Assembly: GCA_000963575.1 (NCBI GenBank)
Contig: CP011077.1
Location: forward strand, 3,224,001-3,288,000
Reading direction: 5' to 3'
Length of the DNA stretch: 64,000 nucleotides
From: Klebsiella michiganensis
Lineage (GTDB): Bacteria > Pseudomonadota > Gammaproteobacteria > Enterobacterales > Enterobacteriaceae
Numbering within the stretch: position 1 is the first letter of the stretch; the number at the start of each line of letters is the position of its first letter. Positions 1 to 7,954 of the stretch are shown here, piece by piece. A program made the translations under genes and the position numbers. Under the pieces are notes generated by a model. That model worked only from the letters and a program-made list of their open reading frames with translations, searched no databases and was not told the origin of the DNA.

Positions 1-219
1 ATCTTCCAGCGCCTGCATCGCCTTTCGCACGGTAATACGCGACACGCCCGTGAGCTGGCTGAGATCGCGCTCCCCCGGCAGGATATTGCCCTGCGGCAAC
101 AGCCCGGCGCGCACGGCATTTTTCACCGTTTCAACAAACTTGAGGTACAGAGGAGCGTTATCCGGGGCGGCAAAGCGCTGTTTAAGCTGTTCAACTAACT
201 GGTGATGAGCCTGTTCCAT
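1..219 (-). CDS. yegW: GntR-family transcriptional regulator, N-terminal part (YegW-like)
   Basis: This is the first 73 codons of a minus-strand gene that runs off the left edge of the window. The start is the ATG at 219 (MEQAHHQLVEQL). The visible part is a GntR winged-helix DNA-binding domain, with LPGERDLSQLTGVSRITV as the helix-turn-helix and VRKAMQALE as the recognition-helix end. From memory the sequence closely follows E. coli YegW, and E. coli yegW also lies beside thiD and thiM, so gene order agrees. The ligand-binding UTRA domain expected next is outside the window. It is presumably a repressor of a nearby sugar-kinase-type gene (yegV in E. coli), but no target is visible here. Confidence 0.85.
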   Translation of the reverse strand, partial: MEQAHHQLVEQLKQRFAAPDNAPLYLKFVETVKNAVRAGLLPQGNILPGERDLSQLTGVSRITVRKAMQALED

Positions 220-305
220 GGTACGCAATTGTCCGGCAAGGAAGATGAAGCCAGTATAGTACCACTGGTATTACGCTGGCTAAAAACTTCTCTTTTAACC
301 GACAG

Positions 306-1106
306 TTACCACCATTCGTGAAAATGATGCACCGGGCCAATGCCGTGCCCGACTTCCAGGGAATCCGCCTGCGCCAGCGCCTTCGATAACCAAATTTTCG
401 CGGCGGCCACGGTTTGCGTCCAGTCATCATGGCGAGGACGCAGCGCAGCCAGAGCGGCAGACAAAGTACAGCCGGTGCCGTGAGTGTTTTTCGTCTGTAC
501 GCGCGGCGCGGTGAAGCGCTTCACATCGTGGCGGGTAAACAGCCAGTCAGGGCTTTCTGCGTCGTCGAGGTGCCCGCCCTTCATCAGCACCGCTTCACAG
601 CCCATCGCCAGCAGGGCTTCGCCCTGTTCACGCATCTCCTTTTCACTCCGCGCATGGGGCGCCCCCAATAGCGCTGCCGCTTCCGGGAGATTGGGCGTGA
701 TCAGCGCGACATGCGGCAATAGCTTTCGACGTAAACTTTCGACCGCCGACGGGGCCAGCAGCGGATCGCCGCTTTTCGCCAGCATCACCGTGTCCAGTAC
801 CACGTTCTGCGCCTGATAGAACGCCAGTCGCTCCGCAACGGCTTCGACGATATCGGCCTCAGCCAGCATGCCGATTTTTGTGGTGTCGATGCGCACGTCG
901 CTCAATACCGAATCCAGCTGCGCCGCCACAAACTCAGGCTCAATACGGTAAACGGACTGCACGCCACGGGTATTTTGCGCCACCAGGGCGGTGATCACGC
1001 TCGTGCCGTAGGCGCCGAGCGCGGAGAAGGTTTTCAGATCGGCCTGGATCCCCGCCCCGCCGCTTGGATCGGTTCCGGCGATGGTTAAGGCGTTGATACG
1101 TTTCAT
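306..1106 (-). CDS. thiD: Hydroxymethylpyrimidine/phosphomethylpyrimidine kinase
   Basis: ThiD phosphorylates HMP and then HMP-phosphate to HMP-pyrophosphate, the pyrimidine half of thiamine. The protein is 266 residues, the same length as E. coli ThiD, when started at the ATG at 1106 (MKRINALTIAGTDPSGGAG). The reading frame stays open further upstream, but that part overlaps thiM and has no support. Family motifs are the N-terminal GTDPSGGAGIQADLK substrate loop and the C-terminal ribokinase-fold motif NTHGTGCTLSAA with its anion hole. The start overlaps the thiM stop as ATGA, so translation is probably coupled and the gene falls under the same TPP riboswitch. Confidence 0.97.
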   Translation of the reverse strand: MKRINALTIAGTDPSGGAGIQADLKTFSALGAYGTSVITALVAQNTRGVQSVYRIEPEFVAAQLDSVLSDVRIDTTKIGMLAEADIVEAVAERLAFYQAQNVVLDTVMLAKSGDPLLAPSAVESLRRKLLPHVALITPNLPEAAALLGAPHARSEKEMREQGEALLAMGCEAVLMKGGHLDDAESPDWLFTRHDVKRFTAPRVQTKNTHGTGCTLSAALAALRPRHDDWTQTVAAAKIWLSKALAQADSLEVGHGIGPVHHFHEWW

Positions 1107-1891
1107 GCCAGAGCCTCCGCGTGAAGCAGATAAAGGGCGTCGAGGAACGCTGGAGTGAAACTGCCCGGCCCGCGGCTGGCGGCGATAGCCTGCTCGCCGG
1201 CCAGCGACATAAAGCGGCAGGCGGCGGCGACGTTGTCCAGCCGGTTCCCCGGTAAAGCGCAGCACGCAGCGACCACTGCGGAAAGCGCGCAGCCGGTGCC
1301 GACCACACGCGTCATCAGCTCTCCGCCGCCGGCCACGGCAAGCGTTCGCTCTCCATCAGTGACGTAATCAATTTCGCCGGTCACGGCAACCACCGCGCCG
1401 GTTTCGCGCGCCAGCTTTTGCGCCGCCGGGAGCGCCGAAAGTGCATCATCAGTGCTGTCCACGCCGCGCCCCCCGGCCTGCTCCCCCGCCAGCGCCAGGA
1501 TCTCAGACGCATTGCCACGAATGGCGGCCGGCTTCAGTTGGACAATGTCGCGAGCAAAACGCGTGCGGAAAGCCAACCCCCCTACGGCGACCGGGTCGAG
1601 CGCCCACGGCGTTCCGGCGCTATTGGCGGCGTGAATTGCGGCCCGCATCGCGGTCGCCTGCTCTGAGGTCAGCGTCCCGAGGTTGATCAGCAGCGCGCTC
1701 GCCAACCCGCTGAACTGTGCCGCTTCTTCGGCTTCGATCACCATTGCCGGGGCAGCACCCAGCGCCAGCAGCACGTTAGCGGTAAAGGTTTGCACTACGT
1801 CATTGGTCATGCAGTGAACCAGCGGAGAATGCTGGCGGAGGTGGTGTAAAACAGAGGCGGCGGTCGCGCCGGGTAGCAGGTCAGGTTGCAT
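1103..1891 (-). CDS. thiM: Hydroxyethylthiazole kinase
   Basis: ThiM phosphorylates the thiazole alcohol (HET) in the thiamine salvage pathway, so the cell can reuse thiazole instead of making it. The protein is 262 residues, typical for the family. It shows the N-terminal substrate region (PLVHCMTNDVVQTFTANVLLALGA) and the GTGCALSAVVAA phosphate-binding loop near residue 195-206. It is the first gene of the thiM-thiD operon. The leader contains a TPP riboswitch followed by a 12-bp hairpin whose 3' arm overlaps the likely Shine-Dalgarno (AGGAG at 1902-1906), which suggests control at translation initiation. Confidence 0.97.
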   Translation of the reverse strand: MQPDLLPGATAASVLHHLRQHSPLVHCMTNDVVQTFTANVLLALGAAPAMVIEAEEAAQFSGLASALLINLGTLTSEQATAMRAAIHAANSAGTPWALDPVAVGGLAFRTRFARDIVQLKPAAIRGNASEILALAGEQAGGRGVDSTDDALSALPAAQKLARETGAVVAVTGEIDYVTDGERTLAVAGGGELMTRVVGTGCALSAVVAACCALPGNRLDNVAAACRFMSLAGEQAIAASRGPGSFTPAFLDALYLLHAEALA

Positions 1892-1903
1892 AACGGTAAG
1901 GCT

Positions 1904-1937
1904 CCTGTCCGGCGTGAAAGAAGGGACGCCGGACAGG
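1904..1937 (-). promoter_or_regulatory. Hairpin overlapping the thiM ribosome binding site
   Basis: A perfect 12-bp stem (CCTGTCCGGCGT paired with ACGCCGGACAGG, 10-nt loop) lies between the TPP aptamer and the thiM start. On the minus strand its 3' arm runs into the AGGAGC Shine-Dalgarno. There is no T-run after it, so it is not an intrinsic terminator. Inference: it may be the expression platform that hides the ribosome binding site when TPP is bound. Confidence 0.6.
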
Positions 1938-1941
1938 CATC

Positions 1942-2018
1942 TGACTTCCCTACGCTGGCATTATCCAGATCAGGTGGTACGGGTATTTCTCAGCCTTCAC
2001 AAGGAAGGGCACCCCGAG
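1942..2018 (-). ncRNA. TPP riboswitch (THI element)
   Basis: Read on the minus strand, the thiM leader has the conserved THI-box blocks in order: CGGGGTGCCC (about 2005-2015), GCTGAGA (1988-1994), ACCCG, then CTGATCTGGATAATGCCAGC (about 1954-1973) and GTAGGGAA. These are the pyrimidine- and pyrophosphate-binding helices of the thiamine pyrophosphate aptamer. It lies directly upstream of thiM, as in E. coli. High TPP should reduce thiM-thiD expression. Confidence 0.96.
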
Positions 2019-2491
2019 TCATTTACATCAATATGTTGTGATTAATGCTGGTCATTAATCCGTGCAGAGGATGGTAATGCCAGCGGGAAGTCTTGTAAAC
2101 GGCAAAAGCGGCGCTTTACGGATTGTACCTGCCGGGGGGTATGTGTATTTGCTTACCCGGCGGGTGATTTGATGAAGGAATCATCCCGTCGAACTTAACT
2201 GCCCTGCGCTATCTTTTCATCACATAACCTTGGGCGTGGCAACACTTTCAAACGTAAGTCATCCCGCCCCTTTTCACCTCGATTGTAACAGCCGTGTGAG
2301 CGCCCTGGCACCAACACAAAGGGTGAATGTGAACTGGATGTTTTATCGTTTTTAAACCCCCTAGACTAAGAATTTTCTTATGATTCAGATCAAGGATTAC
2401 ATTATCACATTCCGGGATAGTTCATCGCCGTTACCAGTACGACAAATAATGTACTGGCGCGTTTAAATTAATTATTTATGGCGAGAGAAAA
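2019..2491. other. Intergenic region between divergent thiM leader and adhesin gene
   Basis: No gene is seen here. The left part must hold the thiM promoter. The right part is the long, AT-richer leader of the adhesin gene. A near-perfect 14-bp palindrome TAAGAATTTTCTTA lies near 2366-2381 and could be a regulator site. The adhesin has a plausible ribosome binding site (GGCGAGAG, just before 2492). Confidence 0.4.
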
Positions 2492-3373
2492 ATGAAATCC
2501 GTTAACGTTTGTAAATCAATAGCCGTGGCGCTTGGCCTTTTAGTGATATCGGCTTCAGCCAGGGCCGATATAGTGAGTGACTTCTATAATAGTATGGTGA
2601 ATAAATCTATTACCTGGCAGGAAGCCAGGGCCAGTTTTGAAAGTATGGATCCAACGCAACAACAGGCTATACGAGATTATGACCACGCCCACCATACAAA
2701 CTACACGAACGATTTTGTGAGTGGCATTACTACCACACCTCATCTGGATGGAAACCATTCAGAGCCTGTTACGCCCCATCTCGATGCCCCCCATTCTATC
2801 GTCGCCAGCACACTTACCCCTGCAACGAAGATTGTCGATAATAGCTCGCACCTCGACAGTCCGGTGACGGATGCAGACCAACAGGCCGCCAAAGATAAAG
2901 CGATGATCGAATACGTTCAGTCTCAGATAAAAAACGGTGTTGATGGTAAAAATGGCGTGACTACCACCAATATTAAACTGGATACGGCGGCTCAGGCACG
3001 CGTCGCCAGTAACAGTAATCACATTCTGTTAAATACCGAACTTGCTGAGAATAATACCCGCATGATTCAACACAACAGCCAGTCGATCGACACATTAAAT
3101 AATGCATTCTCTGCATTAAAAGATGAAGTTAACAATAACCAAAAAGAGGCCAACGCAGGTATCTCTGGCGCGATGGCAATGAGCAATATCCCCCAGGTTA
3201 TGAATAATCAAACCGTTGCTATCGGGGCGGGTATTGGCGGCTATGAAGGCGAAAATGCTTTAGCCGTGGGGGCCTCTGCTCGCGTCGGTAATTCTGTTGT
3301 TGTAAAAGCCACCGTCAGTGATGATACAGAAAACGATGTGGGCTACGGCGCGGGCTTGTCTGTTGGCTGGTAG
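2492..3373 (+). CDS. Short YadA-type trimeric autotransporter adhesin
   Basis: The 293-residue protein starts with a signal peptide (residues 1-25, ending SASARA). The last ~75 residues form a YadA-type anchor: NAGISGAMAMSNIPQV, then four beta strands (AIGAGIGGYEGENALAVGASA, VVVKATVSDD, GYGAGLSVGW) ending in an aromatic residue, as outer-membrane barrels do. The region at about 180-225 is a predicted coiled-coil stalk rich in Asn and Gln. The passenger (26-180) is short, His- and Thr-rich, and has no collagen-like or YadA head repeats that I can see. It should form a trimer in the outer membrane and expose a small stalk. The ligand is unknown. The gene is monocistronic and upstream of lpxO. 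Confidence 0.88.
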   Translation: MKSVNVCKSIAVALGLLVISASARADIVSDFYNSMVNKSITWQEARASFESMDPTQQQAIRDYDHAHHTNYTNDFVSGITTTPHLDGNHSEPVTPHLDAPHSIVASTLTPATKIVDNSSHLDSPVTDADQQAAKDKAMIEYVQSQIKNGVDGKNGVTTTNIKLDTAAQARVASNSNHILLNTELAENNTRMIQHNSQSIDTLNNAFSALKDEVNNNQKEANAGISGAMAMSNIPQVMNNQTVAIGAGIGGYEGENALAVGASARVGNSVVVKATVSDDTENDVGYGAGLSVGW

Positions 3374-3509
3374 TTGCTAAGGGGTGACATTTACTTCGCT
3401 AAAACCACTGCTAAGCTCTATTTCAGCGCCTTTCCAAAGGCGCATTTTTGGCAGTCGGGGCTTTGGCCCGGCAGGGAATGAGCAAAAAACACAGTGGTCA
3501 GATAACAAT

Positions 3510-4412
3510 ATGAAATATATTATTTTACTCATCATTATTATTTCAGTGGTCTATGTGCATTACCGCGGCAAGATTCGTTTTCGTTTCTGGCGGCAGCTAT
3601 CAGACCATTCAACGTTTACCGCCCCGCTTAACGGTTTTATGTATCTTTTCTCCAGGGTGCCGAATACGCCCTATTTAACGCCGGAAACCTTTCCCGAACT
3701 GGCAACGCTGCGGGATAACTGGCAGGTTATTCGCGACGAAGGGATTCACCTGCAGAAGCTGGAGCAAATAAAAGCCGCAGATAAATTTAACGATGCCGGT
3801 TTTAACTCCTTCTTTAAAACAGGCTGGAAGCGTTTTTACCTGAAGTGGTATGAAAACGCCCACCCGTCAGCCAGCCTGCTGTGCCCGAAAACGACCGAAC
3901 TGCTGCGCACCATTCCGTCCATCAAAGCGGCGATGTTCGCCACCCTCCCCGACGGCAGCCGCCTGCCGCGGCACCGCGACCCTTATGCTGGCTCACTGCG
4001 TTTTCACCTGGGGCTGGCGACCCCTAATGACGATCGCTGTTTTATTGAAGTGGACGGGAAACGCTATAGCTGGCGGGACGGCGAAGGCGTCCTGTTTGAC
4101 GAGACCTATATTCACTACGCGGAAAATACCAGCGGCGAGAATCGCCTGATCCTGTTTTGCGATGTGGAACGACCCATGCGCTACCGCTGGGCCCAGGCGG
4201 TCAACCACTGGCTGGGGCGTAATCTGATGAGCGCCGCGTCGGCACCTAACGATGAAAACGACCGCATCGGTGGGATCAACCGCGCTTTCCGCTACATCTA
4301 TCAGATTCGTATCGTCGGGAAGAAGCTTAAAAGCTGGAATAAGACGGTGTACTACATTGTGAAATGGATCCTGTTCGGCGGGATTGCCGTGCTTATCTGG
4401 CGGGCGTTTTAA
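3510..4412 (+). CDS. lpxO: Lipid A 2-hydroxylase LpxO (aspartyl/asparaginyl beta-hydroxylase family)
   Basis: This 300-residue inner-membrane protein is an Fe(II)/2-oxoglutarate-dependent dioxygenase. LpxO adds a 2-OH to the secondary myristoyl chain of lipid A. Residues 1-17 form an N-terminal membrane anchor (MKYIILLIIIISVVYVH) and a second hydrophobic stretch lies at the C-terminus. The iron-ligand set is visible as HRD (H155, D157) and a distal His in YIHYAENTS (H202), followed by the 2-oxoglutarate-binding Arg region. The frame is open 42 codons upstream, but the start at 3510 gives the family N-terminus and length (about 302 in Salmonella). It lies alone, facing a convergent DoxX gene. 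Confidence 0.92.
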   Translation: MKYIILLIIIISVVYVHYRGKIRFRFWRQLSDHSTFTAPLNGFMYLFSRVPNTPYLTPETFPELATLRDNWQVIRDEGIHLQKLEQIKAADKFNDAGFNSFFKTGWKRFYLKWYENAHPSASLLCPKTTELLRTIPSIKAAMFATLPDGSRLPRHRDPYAGSLRFHLGLATPNDDRCFIEVDGKRYSWRDGEGVLFDETYIHYAENTSGENRLILFCDVERPMRYRWAQAVNHWLGRNLMSAASAPNDENDRIGGINRAFRYIYQIRIVGKKLKSWNKTVYYIVKWILFGGIAVLIWRAF

Positions 4413-4414
4413 GC

Positions 4415-4444
4415 AAAAAATAAGGCCTCTAATCAGAGGCCTTA
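4415..4444 (-). terminator. Intrinsic terminator between lpxO and the DoxX gene
   Basis: A perfect 10-bp stem TAAGGCCTCT / AGAGGCCTTA with an AATC loop lies at 4421-4444. The A-run at 4415-4420 becomes the U-tract for minus-strand transcription, so it mainly ends the azoreductase-DoxX transcript. On the plus strand there is no U-run. Confidence 0.8.
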
Positions 4445-4455
4445 CGTCCAACAGG

Positions 4456-4860
4456 TTACCGCAGCTGGCGCTGCAGGCGGCGCGTATCAAAACTCAGGGA
4501 AGTTGCCCCCAGCGCTGAGATTTGCAGCAGGCCCGAAGCAATCATCAGGTTCTTCAGGAAGTGCAGCACGGTGTTCTGGTCGGCAAAGTTGTGGTGGAAA
4601 AACACCGCCGTCGCCACGGTGAACACGGCCAGCAGTGCCGCAATCAGCCGGGTACGGTAGCCCACCAGCAGCAGAACGCCGCCCCCCACCTCAGCCGCCA
4701 GCGCAATAAGGTACCCAAGTAACGGGAATGGCAGCCCTACCGAAGCGATATAGCCCTGAGTCGCCTCAGGCGCAGCAATTTTTCCCAGCCCGCTGACGAT
4801 AAAAATCGCGGCAATCACGATGCGACCCACGGTCGCGAAATTAGTAGCGTATCTGTCCAT
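4456..4860 (-). CDS. DoxX-family integral membrane protein
   Basis: The 134-residue protein has four hydrophobic helices and the DoxX signature near the N-terminus (GRIVIAAIFIVSGLGKIAAP) and centre (AEVGGGVLLLVGYRTR). DoxX-like proteins in enterobacteria are small inner-membrane proteins of uncertain role, sometimes linked to oxidative stress or quinone chemistry. It lies 38 bp downstream of the azoreductase gene on the same strand, so the two are very likely co-transcribed. That supports a shared redox or quinone/nitro-compound theme. Confidence 0.85.
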   Translation of the reverse strand: MDRYATNFATVGRIVIAAIFIVSGLGKIAAPEATQGYIASVGLPFPLLGYLIALAAEVGGGVLLLVGYRTRLIAALLAVFTVATAVFFHHNFADQNTVLHFLKNLMIASGLLQISALGATSLSFDTRRLQRQLR

Positions 4861-4898
4861 TCGGATTTCCCGTTAAATTCACTGGTGCGCGGCCGTTA

Positions 4899-5510
4899 TC
4901 AGGCCAGCGACGCAATCTGGTTTTTCGCATCGGCGAGCGCGGCACTTTTCGCTTCGTCGCCACGGCTCAGGTTTTCTGCGCGGATGACGGTCACATCGGT
5001 CAGGCCGATAAAGCCCAGCACCGCTTTCAGATAGGATTCCTGGTGCTCCAGGAAAGCCGCCGGGCTGTCACCGGTGTACTGGCCGCCGCGAGAGGAAGCG
5101 ATAAACACTTTTTTACCTTTTGGCAGCAGGCCTTCCGGGCCGTTTGCGCCGTACTGGAAGGTACGCCCGGCCACACAAACGCGGTCGATCCACGCCTTAA
5201 GCTGGGATGGAATAGAGAAGTTGTACATCGGCACGCCAATCACAATCACGTCCGCGGCGAACAGATCGTCAATAAACGCGCCGCCGGCAGCGAGGTCTGC
5301 GCCCAGCGCCGCGTCGGTCACTTCCGCGCCCTGGAAAGCGGCAATGTGTTTGTCTGACAGATGCTGAGCCGGGGACTGCACCAGGTCACGGTAAATCACC
5401 GTGGCGCCGGGGTGCAGCGTTTTCTGACGGGCAACAATCTCCGCCGACAGCTGGCGGCTGACGGAATAACCGCCCAAAACACTGGTATCAATATGCAGGA
5501 TAGTCGACAT
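4899..5510 (-). CDS. FMN-dependent NADH-azoreductase / quinone reductase (AzoR-like)
   Basis: This is a 203-residue flavodoxin-fold protein when started at the ATG at 5508-5510 (MSTILHIDTSVLGGYSVSRQLS). An upstream in-frame extension of 28 residues is not family-like. The FMN-binding features are the N-terminal phosphate loop DTSVLGGYSVS, the VPMYNFSIPSQLKAWIDRV motif and the SSRGGQY loop. AzoR enzymes reduce azo dyes and quinones by two electrons with NADH. This copy is diverged from the main housekeeping azoR, so it could be a paralogue. It lies divergent from a LysR regulator across a 255-bp gap, the usual arrangement for a LysR-controlled enzyme, and heads a two-gene unit with doxX. Confidence 0.88.
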   Translation of the reverse strand: MSTILHIDTSVLGGYSVSRQLSAEIVARQKTLHPGATVIYRDLVQSPAQHLSDKHIAAFQGAEVTDAALGADLAAGGAFIDDLFAADVIVIGVPMYNFSIPSQLKAWIDRVCVAGRTFQYGANGPEGLLPKGKKVFIASSRGGQYTGDSPAAFLEHQESYLKAVLGFIGLTDVTVIRAENLSRGDEAKSAALADAKNQIASLA

Positions 5511-5765
5511 AGTTTTAGCCTCGGAAATAGAGCTTTGTTTAGGGGATAAGCGCGTTAAGAGTTTTTTTAAAGCCGTTAACATAGATGTGCTCAATCTTTA
5601 AGATTCGCTGAACATGGCTGCCACTATGCCACTGCCTTTCCCACCCGAATAGCCGTTATATTTCGATGCAATCCATCGCCATGCCCGATACATCATCGCC
5701 AATGACAAAGCCATGCCGAAGGGCTATATTGCGCTTCACCCCTTCACTGCCAGGCAGGAACCACA

Positions 5766-6701
5766 ATGCTGGACGGTATTTCGCTGGACCAACTTCGCAC
5801 GTTTATTGCCGCCGTCGACGAAGGCAGCTTTTCCGCGGCCGCTCGCAAGATGTACCGCGCCCAGTCGGTGATTAGCGATTTGATCAGGGGGCTGGAGGCC
5901 CAGATTGGCGTGCAGTTGTTTGATCGTTCCGGCCGCTATCCAAAGCTCACGCCCGAGGGTGAAGTGCTGCTGGCCGATGCCCGCGGCATTGTTTCTCGCG
6001 TTGATTTTATGAAGGCACGAGCGCGCGGCATGTCGTCGGGACTGGAGTCGGAACTCTCGGTGGTGGTGGACGTTTTCTTTCCGCTGGAAGCGATGACTTC
6101 CGCGGCAAAAGCCTTCCGCGAGCAGTTTCCAGGCACACCTCTGCGCCTGTTTGTTGAGGCACTGGGCGGCGGTTACAAACCGGTGCTCAACGGCAGCGCC
6201 GGGATTGGCATCCTTGGCTCGCTGCCGGATATGCCGGCCTCGTTGACCGGGGAGCGCCTGACAGGCGTTTCGCTGGTGATGGTCGCCTCTCCCGATCATC
6301 CGCTGGCGCAGTTCGAAGGCATGGTACCAAAGTCAGAACTGACTAAACACGTTCAGCTGGTGCTGACCGACCGCTCAGAGCTTTCCAAAGGGAAAGAGTT
6401 TGGCGTGATGTCACCCTCCACCTGGCGGCTGGGCGACTTGCTGGCCAAGCACGCCTTTTTGCTCGATGGTCTGGGCTGGGGCAGCATGCCGTCACACGTT
6501 GTCGAGCGGGATATTCGCGAAGGGCGGCTGGTACGGCTGAACATTGAGGACGTCCCGCCCGGCGGACTCGCGCTGCCGATGTTTGGCGTCTACCCGATTG
6601 CCTCCCCGCCCGGCCCCGCCGGACGCTGGCTGATTGAGCGGCTTAAAAACCTCTGCCCGGCAAAACTGGCCGCCGGTTTACCCAAAACTAGCGGCGAGTA
6701 A
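5766..6701 (+). CDS. LysR-family transcriptional regulator
   Basis: The 311-residue protein has the standard LysR layout: an N-terminal winged helix-turn-helix (LDQLRTFIAAVDEGSFSAAARKMYRAQSVIS, with the linker helix to about 90) and a periplasmic-binding-like effector domain (about 95-300). It is divergent from the azoreductase-DoxX unit, so control of that unit is the simplest inference. The inducer is unknown. Its 3' end overlaps the convergent GNAT gene by 14 bp. Confidence 0.9.
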   Translation: MLDGISLDQLRTFIAAVDEGSFSAAARKMYRAQSVISDLIRGLEAQIGVQLFDRSGRYPKLTPEGEVLLADARGIVSRVDFMKARARGMSSGLESELSVVVDVFFPLEAMTSAAKAFREQFPGTPLRLFVEALGGGYKPVLNGSAGIGILGSLPDMPASLTGERLTGVSLVMVASPDHPLAQFEGMVPKSELTKHVQLVLTDRSELSKGKEFGVMSPSTWRLGDLLAKHAFLLDGLGWGSMPSHVVERDIREGRLVRLNIEDVPPGGLALPMFGVYPIASPPGPAGRWLIERLKNLCPAKLAAGLPKTSGE

Positions 6702-7128
6702 CCAACCGGTGAGTCACCCTCTCCTCACCGGAAACGGCCTGAAACCCGGCGGCTTCATAAAAACGAAAGGCGTGTTCCGGCGCATGGGTGTTATAAAAAT
6801 CAAACCAGTCGTCTCCGCCGGCGAGTATGGCCTGCAGCAGTTGCTGCCCTGCCCCTTTCCCGCGCCAGGCCGGGCTAAGGTACAGGTGCCGAATACGCCC
6901 CGCGCGCTCATCTCCTGAAAACGGGTCGCGATTAAGCCCGCCAATACCGACCAGTTCTTCACCGGCAAAGATACCCAGTAGTTTTTCTCCAGGGGAGGAG
7001 AAACGGTTGTCTCCGCTAAGCCAGTTGGCTTCAAGACGGCGCAGCATATTGTAATGTTCCTCGACGCTTTGCGCTTTGAGTGAAGCAAAGCCTTTGTTAT
7101 CTGGCGTCACCAACATTATTCGTAGCAC
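6688..7128 (-). CDS. GNAT-family N-acetyltransferase
   Basis: The 146-residue protein has a single GNAT fold. The acetyl-CoA-binding motif A is IRHLYLSPAWRGKGAGQQLLQAIL (about residues 82-106), with a following beta strand and the FYEAAGF motif B typical of the family. The substrate cannot be told from the sequence. It overlaps the end of the convergent LysR gene, and the kinase-like gene lies 26 bp upstream on the same strand, so the two may share a transcript. Confidence 0.85.
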   Translation of the reverse strand: MLRIMLVTPDNKGFASLKAQSVEEHYNMLRRLEANWLSGDNRFSSPGEKLLGIFAGEELVGIGGLNRDPFSGDERAGRIRHLYLSPAWRGKGAGQQLLQAILAGGDDWFDFYNTHAPEHAFRFYEAAGFQAVSGEERVTHRLVTRR

Positions 7129-7154
7129 GGTTATCCCCCCTATTAAGTCAACTA

Positions 7155-7766
7155 TTAATCGCTATCAATATCCAGCAGGTTATTTAAAGCATGGGCCCGC
7201 AGTTCATTGACTTTACTGATGCTTTTTTCCGGCGAGGAACGGATCACATCGCGCGGATCGTTAATCAGCACGCGGCCATGACTATCGACTAAAAATTGCA
7301 GATCGTCGATATGCAATTCATGGTTTTTCAGCTTGTTAATAATGGCATTACAGTCCGCCAGCACGTTTTGATTGAACTTCTTATCATCCGGCAGGCTTTT
7401 CTTATTATTCACGATGTCTTCGGAATCAAACGCGTTGTGGATGTAGTCTTTCTCCACGCCGACGTTGCCGCCGTGTTTGACCAGGGCATGCGCATCCACA
7501 ACGGGAAAGCCGAGGTGCTTAAGCTGTTTCGTGGTTTCAAGCTCTTTCAAAGCGTACTGTTCCGCCGAAATGGTGCCGGTGGTGCCCGGCCTGAACAGAC
7601 ACACGCACTTGCGTGGATCCTGCCGCGAGTGAAAGACATCTTTTTGACTTCCCGCGCCGATTTTCTGCCCCAGCGACGGCACATCCTGAAACGCCGTCCC
7701 CGGTGCCTGAACATTCGAAGCGGGCAAATGTCGCCCCTGGGCTGCATGGTTAGCAACGGTATACAT
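7155..7766 (-). CDS. Small protein-kinase-like protein, possible HopBF1-type effector
   Basis: The true start is the ATG at 7764-7766, preceded by a good AGGAGAG site, giving 203 residues; the frame stays open upstream, but that part is not protein-like. The visible features fit a minimal kinase fold. They are a glycine-rich loop IGAGSQKDVF (36-45), a candidate alpha-C helix with Glu (EQYALKELETTKQL, 69-82), a catalytic-loop-like HIDDLQFLVD (152-161), and a DFG-like INDP with D170 placed 15 residues after D155. The length and motif spacing resemble HopBF1, a family of tiny kinases described as type III effectors in plant and insect associates. That resemblance is from memory. There is no signal peptide and no secretion-system or chaperone gene nearby. 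It could also be an OspG/NleH-like kinase or a non-secreted pseudokinase. Confidence 0.6.
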   Translation of the reverse strand: MYTVANHAAQGRHLPASNVQAPGTAFQDVPSLGQKIGAGSQKDVFHSRQDPRKCVCLFRPGTTGTISAEQYALKELETTKQLKHLGFPVVDAHALVKHGGNVGVEKDYIHNAFDSEDIVNNKKSLPDDKKFNQNVLADCNAIINKLKNHELHIDDLQFLVDSHGRVLINDPRDVIRSSPEKSISKVNELRAHALNNLLDIDSD

Positions 7767-7904
7767 AGTGGACTCTCCTGTGCGGTTCTTCACCGCGCTG
7801 TAGAAAGCCCTTGAGTGGCAATAGCAGCCCGCAGGTTCCCGTCGGCCTTGCCCTGGCACCTTTCGTAACCAGAAAAATTCCCGCGGCCCCATTCCAAACG
7901 CTAT

Positions 7905-7923
7905 GAGATCGATTATCATTCCC
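7905..7923 (+). promoter_or_regulatory. Candidate Fur box upstream of the siderophore-binding protein
   Basis: GAGATCGATTATCATTCCC matches the 19-bp Fur consensus GATAATGATAATCATTATC at 13 positions and lies 32 bp before the start of an iron-complex binding protein. Ferric-uptake repression is therefore expected. Confidence 0.7.
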
Positions 7924-7954
7924 TTCCTAAATTTTCCCGTTCTGAAGGTCATCC

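Noticed and set aside
1107..1265. N-terminal extension of thiD
   Set aside because: It overlaps thiM in another frame and the shorter start gives the exact E. coli length and the ATGA overlap.
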